Positions 16,174-24,661 of a stretch of 64,000 nucleotides of DNA are shown piece after piece. The first letter of the stretch is position 1; each line of letters starts with the position of its first letter. The stretch is from Arthrobacter sp. U41 (GTDB lineage: Bacteria; Actinomycetota; Actinomycetes; Actinomycetales; Micrococcaceae). Location of the stretch: assembly GCF_001750145.1 (NCBI RefSeq), contig NZ_CP015732.1:1-64000 (forward strand), given 5' to 3'. Both the position numbers and the translations under genes were made by a program. The notes under the pieces were generated by a model that worked only from the letters and a program-made list of their open reading frames with translations, searched no databases and was not told the DNA's origin.

Positions 16174-16983
16174 CTAGGCCGCAGCGGAGATCCTGTTGAG
16201 CGCGTCGCGGACCATGGCGATGAACTCGTCGGGCCGGTGCAGCAGTAGCGGATAGCTCACCACCAGCGTCGGGATGCCGAGCCGGGTTGTGACGTTCCAC
16301 CGGCGCCGGTCCTCCTCGAAGCTTGCCCGGTCCATGTGGAAGCCCGCCCCGTCGGTCTCGATGCCAAGCCGGCCGTCGACCATGAGATCAAGGTGGCCCA
16401 TCCCGGGGATGTTGACCTGGGACTCCACCTGGAACCCGGCCCTGCGGAGCCAGTACCGGGCCATGCACTCGATGATCGACTGTGACTGCGGGACGATCAT
16501 GGCGGCTATACGTCGCTGCCTCGCATCGTTGCGGCCAGCCAGCCGCTGCCGGAGCCCGGCGAGGGGCAGTCCCTTGAGGACCACCGCGGACTCGGCAACG
16601 ACGAGGCCGTCGAGGTCCGGCAGGCACCGCAGGCTCTGCACGACGGTGTCCAGCAGGGTGGGCGGCGCGGCGGACCGGTGGCAGACGAAGCCGGGATAGC
16701 TTCGGCTGTGCGCGACCGAAATATGCGGCTGCCCGGGCGGTTCGAGCACCCAGAGGCCCCGGAACTGGGCAGCGGTGACACATGCGGGCTCCGCCGGCAG
16801 CGACCGGATGGAGATGAGCTCGGCGTCGGCCCCGGGGGCTGCGTAAACGCCGCGGGCCACGCGGGAGACGGCACCCCGGGCAAGGGCCGACTTGAGCCGG
16901 AAGTCCGAGACGCCCGCGGCGGCGAAATGTTTGGCGCGGGCGACGCCGTCGTAGTTTGAAAGCACTTCAGTGACATTGACCAT
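16174..16983 (-). CDS. DUF559 (Vsr-like) nuclease with AbiEi-type N-terminal domain
   Basis: A 269-residue protein. Residues 1-60 (ARAKHFAAAGVSDFRLKSAL, then VSRVARGVYAAPG) resemble the AbiEi-antitoxin winged helix. Residues 165-268 form a DUF559/PD-(D/E)XK domain: IIECMARYWL with E172, MGHLDLMVDG with D199, GIETDGAGFHMDR with E209, D211, H216 and D218, and FEEDRRR. The active-site set looks intact. ATG 16983 is chosen because the protein then begins MVNVTEVLSNYDG, although the frame runs open further. Both flanks carry clusters of GGACATGTCC palindromes absent from the rest of the window. No partner toxin or methylase is adjacent. A role in repeat dispersal, defence or repair is inference only. 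Confidence 0.8.
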   Translation of the reverse strand: MVNVTEVLSNYDGVARAKHFAAAGVSDFRLKSALARGAVSRVARGVYAAPGADAELISIRSLPAEPACVTAAQFRGLWVLEPPGQPHISVAHSRSYPGFVCHRSAAPPTLLDTVVQSLRCLPDLDGLVVAESAVVLKGLPLAGLRQRLAGRNDARQRRIAAMIVPQSQSIIECMARYWLRRAGFQVESQVNIPGMGHLDLMVDGRLGIETDGAGFHMDRASFEEDRRRWNVTTRLGIPTLVVSYPLLLHRPDEFIAMVRDALNRISAAA

Positions 16984-17044
16984 GCGGACATCGTGGCGCC
17001 GATGGCTCAGGCGGGAACAGGGCCCCGCCCCGCTATGTGCAAAA

Positions 17045-17259
17045 GGGCATGCTCTGCGTTGCGGGCCGGTCGGGGACCTGTCCGCCGTCCGGGCTGTGTC
17101 TGCCCCCGGCCGGCACTGGGCATGTCCCGGGGCGGAGTGCGGAAGATGGACATGTCCCTGGCTGGGTCGGAGCGAGCAATGGGCATGTCCGGCGGCGGGT
17201 GCAGCGGATGGACACAGTGCCTTTATGCCCACGCGCGGCAGCCAGGAATGGGCATGTCC
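17045..17259. repeat. Palindromic repeat cluster, upstream side of the DUF559 gene
   Basis: Clear copies of TGG(A/G)CATGTCC begin at 17117, 17147, 17180 and 17249, spaced about 30, 33 and 69 nt. Degenerate copies are GGGCATGCTC (17045), GGACCTGTCC (17074) and TGGACACAGTGCC (17209). The spacers between copies do not match one another, so this is not a simple tandem repeat. Confidence 0.85.
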
Positions 17260-17263
17260 CACC

Positions 17264-17300
17264 GGGCGGGGGTGGGGTGGGGGCGGGGGCGGGGGCGGGG
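17264..17300 (+). other. Putative G-quadruplex tract
   Basis: Seven runs of 3-5 G are separated by single T or C bases on the plus strand, well beyond the four-run minimum for a quadruplex. It lies 10 nt past the end of the minus-strand membrane-protein gene, whose transcript would be C-rich here. Confidence 0.7.
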
Positions 17301-17309
17301 CGGCTCGGG

Positions 17310-17693
17310 CTAGGGCTGGGGCAGGGCTGGCCGGTAGCGCCGGCACCAGGCCAGCATGCCGACCGTGACCAGCGCGATGCCGTAGATCCATAGATTCCCG
17401 GCCAGGTCTCCGATGATGAGCCGCTTGCCGTTCTCCAGCGTGGACCACCATCCCGCCAGCGCGTAGCAGAGGACTCCGCAGGCCGCCGTCGGGAGCACCG
17501 AACGGAAGGCGGCACCGAGCCACAGCTCCACGGCGCCCAGCAGCACCAGCGCGGCGACAGCACCCCACGGCACCCCGACACCGGCGACCAGAACGTCCTG
17601 CCGGTGCAGGGCGGTGCCCGCCAGGGCAACAAAAAGAGCTGCCGGTACGGCGGCGGCAATACCGCCTGCCATACCGGCAGCTCCCTTATTCAT
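17310..17693 (-). CDS. Small integral membrane protein, DUF6113-like
   Basis: A 127-residue protein with about four membrane helices (near 9-30, 39-60, 66-85, 97-115) and short loops, ending in the basic tail CRRYRPALPQP. Family recognition is tentative. It lies 33 nt downstream of typA on the same strand, an arrangement expected of a two-gene transcript. There is no clear ribosome site before ATG 17693. Function unknown. Confidence 0.65.
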   Translation of the reverse strand: MNKGAAGMAGGIAAAVPAALFVALAGTALHRQDVLVAGVGVPWGAVAALVLLGAVELWLGAAFRSVLPTAACGVLCYALAGWWSTLENGKRLIIGDLAGNLWIYGIALVTVGMLAWCRRYRPALPQP

Positions 17694-17726
17694 CTGAATC
17701 TGTTGTTCCAGCGCAGGACGCGGGGA

Positions 17727-19655
17727 CTAGACCTTCGCGCGGGCCCGGTTGGACTTGGCACGCTGGTTGACGTCCAGGATGAGCTTCCGGATGCGGATCG
17801 ACTCCGGGGTCACCTCGACGCACTCGTCTTCGCGGGCGAATTCGAGCGACTCTTCGAGGGTCAGGTCACGCGGAGGCGTGAGGTTCTCGAAGGTGTCCGA
17901 GGAAGCGGCACGCATGTTGGTGAGCTTCTTTTCCTTGGTGATGTTGACGTCCATGTCGTCGGCGCGGGAGTTCTCGCCGACGATCTGGCCTTCATAGACC
18001 TCCGAGGTGGGCCGGACGAAGAAGGAGCCGCGTTCCTGCAGGTTGATCATGGCGAACGGCGTCACAACACCGGCGCGGTCGGCGATCATCGAACCGTTGG
18101 TGCGGTATTCGATCGGGCCGGCCCAGGGCTCGTAGCCCTCGGAGATGGACGCTGCAATGCCGGCGCCGCGGGTGTCCGTGAGGAACTTGGTGCGGAAACC
18201 GATCAGGCCACGGGCCGGAACGATGAACTCCATGCGGCACCAGCCGGTGCCGTGGTTCGCCATGTTGGTCATGCGGCCCTTGCGGGCAGCCATGAGCTGC
18301 GTGACGGCGCCCAGGTACTCTTCCGGCACGTCGATGGTCATGTGCTCCATCGGCTCGTGAACCTTGCCATCGACGAGCTTGGTGACAACCTGCGGCTTGC
18401 CGACGGTCAGCTCGAAGCCTTCGCGTCGCATCTGCTCGACCAGGATGGCCAGCGCGAGCTCGCCACGACCCTGGACTTCCCAGGCATCCGGGCGCTCGGT
18501 CGGGAGCACCTTGATGGAGACGTTACCGATCAGTTCCTTGTCGAGGCGGTCCTTGACCTGGCGGGCCGTGACCTTGGCGCCCTTGACCCGGCCGGCCAGC
18601 GGCGAGGTGTTGATACCGATGGTCATCGAGATGGCCGGATCGTCAACAGTGATCAGCGGCAGCGGCTGCGGGTTGTCGACGTCGGTCAGGGTCTCACCGA
18701 TGGTGATTTCCTCGATACCGGCAACGGCGACGATCTCGCCGGGGCCGGCGGACTCGGTCGGGACGCGGTCCAGGGCCTTGGTGGCCAGCAGTTCGGTGAT
18801 CTTGACGTTCTTCATTTCGCCGTTGGCGCGGGCCCACGCAACGGTCTGGCCCTTGCGGAGGGTGCCGTTGTAGATGCGCAGCAGTGCCAAGCGGCCGAGG
18901 AACGGGGAGGCGTCCAGGTTGGTGACGTGCGCCTGCAGGACACCGTTCGGGTTGTAGGTCGGTGCCGGGATGTGCTCGATGATGGCCTGGAACAGCGGCT
19001 CGAGGTCCTCATTTTCCGGGGCGGAGCCGTCGGCGGGCTGCTCGAGGGATGCACGGCCAACCTTGGCGGCGGCGTAGACAACCGGGACGTTGAGGATCTT
19101 GTCCAGGTCCAGGTCCGGAACTTCGTCGGCGAGGTCGGAGGCCAGACCGAGGAGCAGGTCCATGGACTCGTGGACGACTTCGTCGATCCGGGCGTCAGGA
19201 CGGTCGGTCTTGTTGACCAGGAGGATCACCGGCAGGTGCGCGGCGAGGGCCTTGCGGAGGACGAAGCGGGTCTGGGGCAGCGGGCCCTCAGAGGCGTCAA
19301 CGAGGAGTACCACGCCGTCGACCATCGACAGGCCGCGCTCGACCTCGCCACCGAAGTCGGCGTGGCCGGGGGTGTCAATGACGTTGATGGTGATGGTCTC
19401 GCCCTTGGAGGACGGTCCGTTGTAGGCCACCGTGGTGTTCTTGGCCAGGATGGTGATGCCCTTTTCGCGCTCGAGGTCACCGGAGTCCATGACACGGTCT
19501 TCGAGGTGGTTGTGTGCGGCAAAGGAGTTGGTCTGCTTGAGCATGGCGTCGACCAGGGTGGTCTTGCCGTGGTCAACGTGGGCCACGATCGCGACGTTGC
19601 GCAGGTCACTGCGCGATGCAGTGGCTACCGCAGTGTTGGTGGTGGTTTCAGACAT
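17727..19655 (-). CDS. typA: Translational GTPase TypA/BipA
   Basis: A 642-residue ribosome-associated GTPase of the EF-G family. G1 is AHVDHGKTT at 25-33, the switch II motif is DTPGHADFGGEVER, G4 is LLVNKTDRPDAR, and EF-G-like domains II, III and V follow. A BipA-specific C-terminal domain (RGLIGFRTKFLTDTRGAG onwards) is present. It acts in ribosome assembly or translation under stress. The N-terminus is about 12 residues longer than in typical TypA. No Shine-Dalgarno is evident, and AATAAC lies only 2 nt before the ATG, so the start is less certain than the identity. Confidence 0.95.
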   Translation of the reverse strand: MSETTTNTAVATASRSDLRNVAIVAHVDHGKTTLVDAMLKQTNSFAAHNHLEDRVMDSGDLEREKGITILAKNTTVAYNGPSSKGETITINVIDTPGHADFGGEVERGLSMVDGVVLLVDASEGPLPQTRFVLRKALAAHLPVILLVNKTDRPDARIDEVVHESMDLLLGLASDLADEVPDLDLDKILNVPVVYAAAKVGRASLEQPADGSAPENEDLEPLFQAIIEHIPAPTYNPNGVLQAHVTNLDASPFLGRLALLRIYNGTLRKGQTVAWARANGEMKNVKITELLATKALDRVPTESAGPGEIVAVAGIEEITIGETLTDVDNPQPLPLITVDDPAISMTIGINTSPLAGRVKGAKVTARQVKDRLDKELIGNVSIKVLPTERPDAWEVQGRGELALAILVEQMRREGFELTVGKPQVVTKLVDGKVHEPMEHMTIDVPEEYLGAVTQLMAARKGRMTNMANHGTGWCRMEFIVPARGLIGFRTKFLTDTRGAGIAASISEGYEPWAGPIEYRTNGSMIADRAGVVTPFAMINLQERGSFFVRPTSEVYEGQIVGENSRADDMDVNITKEKKLTNMRAASSDTFENLTPPRDLTLEESLEFAREDECVEVTPESIRIRKLILDVNQRAKSNRARAKV

Positions 19656-19924
19656 GCGTTATTGCTCGATTCAGTGGTGAAGTCAACTGTTGTATCGCGA
19701 CATTTCCAACCGGAACGCACGACGGATACGCCCCTTTGGCACAGGGCACCTTCATCCATTCTAAACGCTTGGGCATTTATTGGCCTAAAATCCCTCAATC
19801 CCGGCAGACCGGCCGGGGTAGTCAGGGCGGGAGATTGGGCTTCGACTGTGAGGAATCTCACTGGATTTTCCGTCTTCCATGCCCCATCATTGCTGGGACA
19901 GCTGCAGCCAAACCGGAGACATCA

Positions 19925-20821
19925 ATGCGAAACGCCCCGGCCCTGTCCCGCTTGGTCGCACCGATGATCGCCGTAGGGGTCCTTGTTGGCGGCTGCGGGC
20001 AGGCCCCTTCACCCCGAACCGCCGATGCCGGATCCACCGCCGTCCACGGCCTTTCCGCCCAGACCGCGCCTGCGCCGGCCGGAGTCCCCGGCGGGCCTGC
20101 AGCCGCCGGCTCCCAGGGGCACCGGGAACTGACCCAGGCAGCCGCCCCGGGAAGCATACCGGCGGGCACCATCCACCGGAATCCTGCCAACGGCCGCGAC
20201 GAGGTGGTTGTGGCCGACATCGCCAGGACAGCGGTGCTGATCGGCGATTCCCAGTCCGAGCCCGCCGGTTCCTGGCCCCGGAGGGCACTGGCCGGTCTGG
20301 GCTACGCGGTCCACTTCTGCGGCGGGGGCGGTACGGGCTTTGTCGCATCCAACGGCCCCACCGGAAATTACATCGACGCACTGCAGCGCGGCGACTGGCT
20401 GCTTCCCTCCGGTTCGCCGCCCCTGGTCCTCATCGAGGGCGGCGGCAACGACGCCGCCCTCGGCGCCACCGACCAGCAGATCCTGGCCAACGCCGAAAGG
20501 CTGATCACCAGTGTCAGGCAGCGCTACCCCGAGGCACGGCTTGCCATGGTCGGGACCCTCGCCCGTGGCGCCGCCAACGGCGGGGGCCGCCGCACCGAGG
20601 TCGACGCGCTGCTGGGCACGGTGGCTGCGCGGCATTCAATTCCCTTTGTGGGCGTCGGAGACTGGCTGACGCGCCACAACCTCACGAAACTGATGGCCGA
20701 CGGCGTCCACATGAGCCCCGGGGGGCACGCCGCGCTGGCCGGACTGCTGGCCCGACGGCTGGACGAATTTGGCCTCCGGACCCCGAACCCCGGGCCGGCG
20801 GAACCCGCGGCCGGCGGCTGA
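19925..20821 (+). CDS. SGNH/GDSL hydrolase lipoprotein
   Basis: A 298-residue predicted lipoprotein with lipobox LVGGC (Cys24), then a Pro/Ala/Gln-rich linker of about 75 residues and an SGNH hydrolase domain. Block I is VLIGDSQS with Ser109, Gly is in GGGTGF, block III is GGGNDAALG with Asn175, and block V is MADGVHMSPGGH with Asp259 and His262. It therefore retains a complete catalytic set for an esterase or deacetylase working on cell-wall or extracellular glycans. The real start is ATG 19925, with CGGAG 6 nt upstream, not the long open frame before it. It reads away from typA and converges on the peptide-transport operon. Confidence 0.8.
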   Translation: MRNAPALSRLVAPMIAVGVLVGGCGQAPSPRTADAGSTAVHGLSAQTAPAPAGVPGGPAAAGSQGHRELTQAAAPGSIPAGTIHRNPANGRDEVVVADIARTAVLIGDSQSEPAGSWPRRALAGLGYAVHFCGGGGTGFVASNGPTGNYIDALQRGDWLLPSGSPPLVLIEGGGNDAALGATDQQILANAERLITSVRQRYPEARLAMVGTLARGAANGGGRRTEVDALLGTVAARHSIPFVGVGDWLTRHNLTKLMADGVHMSPGGHAALAGLLARRLDEFGLRTPNPGPAEPAAGG

Positions 20822-20847
20822 GCGCCGCCCACGGTCCTTAAGCGGCA

Positions 20848-20887
20848 AGGAGCCGGTGCCCGCCCCAAGGGGCGGACACCGGCTCCT
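20848..20887. terminator. Bidirectional terminator
   Basis: AGGAGCCGGTG pairs with CACCGGCTCCT, then after one C/A mismatch CCGCCCC pairs with GGGGCGG around a tiny loop. It lies between the convergent SGNH gene and peptide ABC operon. Confidence 0.85.
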
Positions 20888-20922
20888 GTGTCATTCAGCC
20901 ATGTTCAGCTCACGTCAACAGC

Positions 20923-22641
20923 TCAGGCGACTTCCGGGGGAAGCATCAGGCGCGCACCCGGGATGGCGGTGAGCAGCGCCTTGGTGTAGTCCTGCCGCGG
21001 CGCGTCGAAGACGTCGTCGGTTGAGCCTGTTTCAACCAGCTTGCCCTTCTCCATGACGCACACGTGGTCGGCGATCTGCCGGACCACCGCAAGGTCGTGG
21101 GTGATGAACAGGTAGGTCAGGCCCAGCCGGGACTGCAGTTCCGCGAGCAGGTTCAGCACCTGGGCCTGCACCAGGACGTCCAGGGCGGACACGGCCTCGT
21201 CGCAGATAATCACCTCGGGGTCCAGGGCCAGGGCCCGCGCGATCGCGACGCGCTGGCGCTGGCCGCCGGAGAGCTCGTTCGGGTACCGCTGCATGGTGGA
21301 CTGCGGCAGTGACACCTGGTCCAGCAGCTCACGGACCTTCTTCTCACGGCTGGCCTTGTCCCCGATCTTGTGGACGCGCAGCGGCTCCTCGATGGTCCGG
21401 TAGATGTTGTACATCGGATCCAGGGAACCGTACGGGTCCTGGAAGATCGGCTGCACCCGGCGGCGGAACGCGAAGATCTCCTTGCGGTTGAGCGCGGAGG
21501 TGTCCACGCCGTCGAAGATGATCCTGCCGGAGGTCGGCTCCAGCAGGTTCAGCACCATCTGCGCCACGGTGGACTTGCCGGAACCCGATTCGCCCACGAT
21601 CGCCGTCGTCGTTCCGCGCTTGACGCTGAAGGAGACGTCGTCGACGGCGGTGAAGTCGGTGGACTTGCCGAACCCGGAGCGCAGCTTGAAGACCTTGCTC
21701 AGGTTCTGGATCTGCAGCACGTCTTCGGTCATCGCCGGTTCAACGGCCACGGCCCCGGCGGGGGCCAGCACCTCGTCCGTCGCGACGCCGAGTTCCTTGG
21801 CCACCTGGATGCGCCGTGACGCCAGCGACGGCGCCGAGGCCACCAGCCGCTGGGTGTAGGGGTGCTGCGGGTTCTGCAGCAGCTCCAGGGACGGGCCGGC
21901 CTCGACGACGTTGCCGCGGTACATGACCACGACCTTGTCGGCACGCTCGGCGGCGAGACCGAGGTCGTGGGTGATGAGCAGCACGGAGGTGCCCAGTTCC
22001 GAGGTCATCTCTTCCAGGTGGTCCAGGATCTGGCGCTGCACCGTGACGTCCAGGGCCGACGTCGGCTCATCGGCAATGAGCAGGCGCGGCTGGCAGGACA
22101 AGCCGATGGCGATCAGTGCGCGCTGGCGCATGCCGCCGGAGAACTCGTGCGGGTACTGCTTGGCCCGACGGGCCGCGTCCGGCAGCCCGGCCTGCGCCAG
22201 GACCCTGGCGACGTCGTCCGGGCCGCTCGGGCGTCCATTGGCCTTCAGCGTCTCCTTGACCTGGGCGCCGATCTTCCAGACCGGGTTCAGGTTGGACATC
22301 GGGTCCTGCGGGACCATGCCGATGATGTTGCCGCGCAGTTCGATCATCCGCTTCTCGGTGACGTGCGCGATGTCTTCACCGTCGAGCAGGATCTGCCCGC
22401 CGGCGATGCGGCCGTTGCCGGGCAGCAGGCCGATCGCGGCCAGGGCGGTCGTGGATTTGCCGGACCCGGACTCGCCCACGATGGCGACCGTCTCGCCGGG
22501 CATGATGGTCAGGTGGGCGTTGCGCACGGCTTGGACCTCGCCGCTGCCGGTCTTGAACGAGATCGCGAGGTCGCGGATTTCCAGCAGTGGCCTGTCGGCC
22601 GGGGTTCCGGCCTCGTGAATGCTGACGTCGGAAGTTGTCAT
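20923..22641 (-). CDS. Peptide ABC transporter, fused two-domain ATP-binding protein
   Basis: A 572-residue tandem ATPase equivalent to DppD and DppF joined in one chain. Each half has Walker A GESGSGKST; signature and Walker B are LSGGQRQRV and VIICDE in the second half, and FSGGMRQRALI and LLIADEP in the first. The oligopeptide-type motif NPQHPYTQRL closes half one. ATG 22641 is preferred to 22656 because AAGGAGG lies 5 nt before it. It is the last gene of the downstream transporter (binding protein - permease - permease - ATPase), 11 nt after the permease stop. Confidence 0.92.
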   Translation of the reverse strand: MTTSDVSIHEAGTPADRPLLEIRDLAISFKTGSGEVQAVRNAHLTIMPGETVAIVGESGSGKSTTALAAIGLLPGNGRIAGGQILLDGEDIAHVTEKRMIELRGNIIGMVPQDPMSNLNPVWKIGAQVKETLKANGRPSGPDDVARVLAQAGLPDAARRAKQYPHEFSGGMRQRALIAIGLSCQPRLLIADEPTSALDVTVQRQILDHLEEMTSELGTSVLLITHDLGLAAERADKVVVMYRGNVVEAGPSLELLQNPQHPYTQRLVASAPSLASRRIQVAKELGVATDEVLAPAGAVAVEPAMTEDVLQIQNLSKVFKLRSGFGKSTDFTAVDDVSFSVKRGTTTAIVGESGSGKSTVAQMVLNLLEPTSGRIIFDGVDTSALNRKEIFAFRRRVQPIFQDPYGSLDPMYNIYRTIEEPLRVHKIGDKASREKKVRELLDQVSLPQSTMQRYPNELSGGQRQRVAIARALALDPEVIICDEAVSALDVLVQAQVLNLLAELQSRLGLTYLFITHDLAVVRQIADHVCVMEKGKLVETGSTDDVFDAPRQDYTKALLTAIPGARLMLPPEVA

Positions 22642-22652
22642 GTGTGCCTCCT

Positions 22653-23603
22653 TCATCGCTGGCGGCTCTTCGGATCGAGGGCATCACGGAGGGCATCGCC
22701 CAGCATGATGAAGCTCAGGACAGTGATGGACAGGGCTGTTGCCGGGTAGAGCAGCACAGCCGGGTTGGTGCGGATGGAAGCCTGCGCGGCGGAGATGTCG
22801 TTGCCCCAGGACATCACGGAGCCGGGCATGCCGATTCCGAGGAACGAGAGCGTGGCTTCGGCGACAATGAAGACGCCGAGTTCCATGGTCGCGAGCACAA
22901 TGATCGGCGCCAGCGCGTTCGGGAGCACATGGCTGACCAGGGATCCCAGCCGGGAGACGCCAAGCGACCGGGCTGCGGTCACGAAGTCGGCGTTGCGCAC
23001 CTCGATGACGGCGCCGCGGGTAATGCGGGCCATCTGCGGCCACCCGAGCACCACCAGAACAAGGACCACCGTCCACACTCCGCGGTTTTCCCGCATCAGC
23101 GGAAGCTGGGTCAGGACCAGAGCGCCGAGGACGATCGGCAGGGCGAAGAAAATGTCGCCGAGGCGGGCGATCACCGTATCCACCCAGCCGCCGAAGAATC
23201 CGGCCAGGGCCCCGAGGGTGACGCCGATGACCAGGACCGAGATCACCGAGAACACACCGACCATCAGCGAGGCCTGGGTGCCGTGGATGATGCGCGAGTA
23301 GATGTCGCAGCCCTGGAAGGTGAAGCCCAGCGGGTGTCCCTCGGTGGGTGCACCGTTGGAGTTCGCCAGCACGCAGCCGTTGTCCGGGGCGACCTGGGTG
23401 AAGAGCCCGGGGAAAAGCGCCACCACGATGATCAGCGCGATCATGACCGCGGAAATGATGAAGAGCGGACGACGGCGGAGCTTGCGCCAGGCGTCGGCCC
23501 AAAGGCTCAGCGGGGCGTCGTCGACCTTGACGGCATCCGTTGCCAGCAGGGGGGTTTCCTCGACCGGCGCAACAAAGTGCTCAATTTTTCGATTAGTTTT
23601 CAT
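22653..23603 (-). CDS. Peptide ABC transporter permease, DppC/OppC type
   Basis: A 316-residue permease with a cytoplasmic N-terminus of about 45 residues, about six membrane helices and EAA loop TAARSLGVSRLGSLVSHVLP. OppC-type features are the large external loop after helix 1 (ANSNGAPTEGHPLGF) and the C-terminus GDALRDALDPKSRQR. ATG 23603 (MKTNRKIEHF), with GAGGA upstream, is chosen over the longer open frame. It overlaps the preceding permease gene by 11 nt. Confidence 0.92.
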   Translation of the reverse strand: MKTNRKIEHFVAPVEETPLLATDAVKVDDAPLSLWADAWRKLRRRPLFIISAVMIALIIVVALFPGLFTQVAPDNGCVLANSNGAPTEGHPLGFTFQGCDIYSRIIHGTQASLMVGVFSVISVLVIGVTLGALAGFFGGWVDTVIARLGDIFFALPIVLGALVLTQLPLMRENRGVWTVVLVLVVLGWPQMARITRGAVIEVRNADFVTAARSLGVSRLGSLVSHVLPNALAPIIVLATMELGVFIVAEATLSFLGIGMPGSVMSWGNDISAAQASIRTNPAVLLYPATALSITVLSFIMLGDALRDALDPKSRQR

Positions 23604-24522
23604 AGCGGATCCTCGGGTCAAGCCAGGCGTACAGCAGATCGACCAACAGGTTGGCGAGAACAAATACCAGCACCAGGACGCTCACTATGGCGACCACGGT
23701 GGGGCCTTCACTTCGGAGAATGGCCTGGTACAGCTTCTGGCCAACGCCGGGGACATTGAAGATGGCTTCGGTCACGATCGCGCCGCCCATCAGGCCGCCC
23801 AGGCTCGCGCCGAGGTAGGTGATAACGGGGATCAGCGAGTTGCGCAGGACGTGGGTCACCACCACTTGGCGGCGGGCCAGCCCCTTGGCGGTGGCGGTGC
23901 GGACGTAGTCGGCGTTCATGTTCTCGATGACGGAGGCGCGCGTCAGCCGCAGCACGTAGGCGAAGGACACCATGCCGAGGACAATTGCCGGCAGGATCAG
24001 GCTTCCCCAGGTGACATTCGAACCGACCGTGGGTTTGGCCCACCCCAGCTGGACACCGATCAGCAGCTGCAGCGCGAAGCCGAGCACGAAGGTCGGAATG
24101 GCGATCACGACCAGCGAGAGCACGAGGACCGTGCTGTCGAAGATACCGCCCTTGCGCAGACCGGCGACGAGGCCGAAGGCGATGCCGAAAACGCCCTGGA
24201 TGATGAGGGCTTCGATGGCGAGCATGGCCGTCACCGGGAAGACCCGGCCCAGGGTGGCGGCAATTGGCTGGCCGGTGAAGTCGACGCCGAGGTTGAAGGT
24301 GAAGAGGTTCTTGAGGAACAGCCCGTACTGGATCCAGAACGGCTGGTCCAGATTGTACTGCTGGCGCAGCTGCGCGATGACGGCCTCGCTCGGCGGGCGG
24401 TCGCCGAAGAGCGCACGGATGGGGTCGCCCGGGAGGGCAAAGACCATGAAATAGACGAGCAGGGTGGTTCCGAGGAATACCGGAATGACCTGCAGCAGGC
24501 GCCGGAGGATGAACTGGATCAC
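23593..24522 (-). CDS. Peptide ABC transporter permease, DppB/OppB type
   Basis: A 309-residue permease beginning MIQFILRRLLQVIPVFLGTT, with six membrane helices, the DppB motif FALPGDPIRALFG and EAA loop TATAKGLARRQVVVTHVLRN. GTG 24522 is the start, since GGAGG lies 7 nt upstream and DppB proteins begin at this helix. It pairs with the following OppC-type permease to form the channel. Confidence 0.92.
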   Translation of the reverse strand: MIQFILRRLLQVIPVFLGTTLLVYFMVFALPGDPIRALFGDRPPSEAVIAQLRQQYNLDQPFWIQYGLFLKNLFTFNLGVDFTGQPIAATLGRVFPVTAMLAIEALIIQGVFGIAFGLVAGLRKGGIFDSTVLVLSLVVIAIPTFVLGFALQLLIGVQLGWAKPTVGSNVTWGSLILPAIVLGMVSFAYVLRLTRASVIENMNADYVRTATAKGLARRQVVVTHVLRNSLIPVITYLGASLGGLMGGAIVTEAIFNVPGVGQKLYQAILRSEGPTVVAIVSVLVLVFVLANLLVDLLYAWLDPRIRYEN

Positions 24523-24593
24523 AGCCGCGCCTCCGGTGGGATGGTGGAACGAAGGGGAATCATGGGGACAGCTTCCTGCCGGTTTCAAGCATA

Positions 24594-24620
24594 TGGGGGT
24601 CCGGCAAGGCCGGACCCCCA
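24594..24620 (-). terminator. Hairpin between binding-protein and permease genes
   Basis: GGGGGTCCGGC-AAG-GCCGGACCCCC, a 12-bp stem in the 139-bp gap after the abundant binding-protein gene. A partial terminator or mRNA-stabilising stem would explain unequal expression of binding protein and permeases. There is no strong U-tract. Confidence 0.6.
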
Positions 24621-24661
24621 AGCTTTGGTGATGTGGAAATGAGTTCCGCAGAACTCAGGAA

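Larger units (their letters stand above)
16984..17309. other. Non-coding region upstream of the DUF559 gene, packed with repeats
   Basis: These 326 bp have no credible gene. They hold at least four TGG(A/G)CATGTCC repeats plus degenerate copies, ending in a G-rich tract beside the stop codon of the next membrane-protein gene. No ribosome site is obvious before the DUF559 start. Confidence 0.7.

Noticed and set aside
16056..17259. Repeats as a CRISPR array
   Set aside because: Units are 11 bp and palindromic, spacers vary in length, and a gene lies inside the cluster; no Cas gene nearby.
16126..17259. Repeats as LexA/SOS boxes
   Set aside because: The actinobacterial SOS core is GAAC-N4-GTTC; GGACATGTCC lacks those half-sites, and many copies flank one gene.
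16174..17568. 464-residue version of the DUF559 protein
   Set aside because: The upstream part translates the repeat cluster and G-rich tract into low-complexity sequence; ATG 16983 begins the recognisable domain.
17604..19967. 787-codon plus-strand ORF
   Set aside because: Antisense to typA, whose reading frame has all GTPase motifs; the plus-strand translation is low-complexity and matches nothing.
24594..24620. End of a separate transcription unit
   Set aside because: The hairpin lacks a good U-tract and lies inside a binding protein-permease operon; attenuation or mRNA stabilisation fits better.
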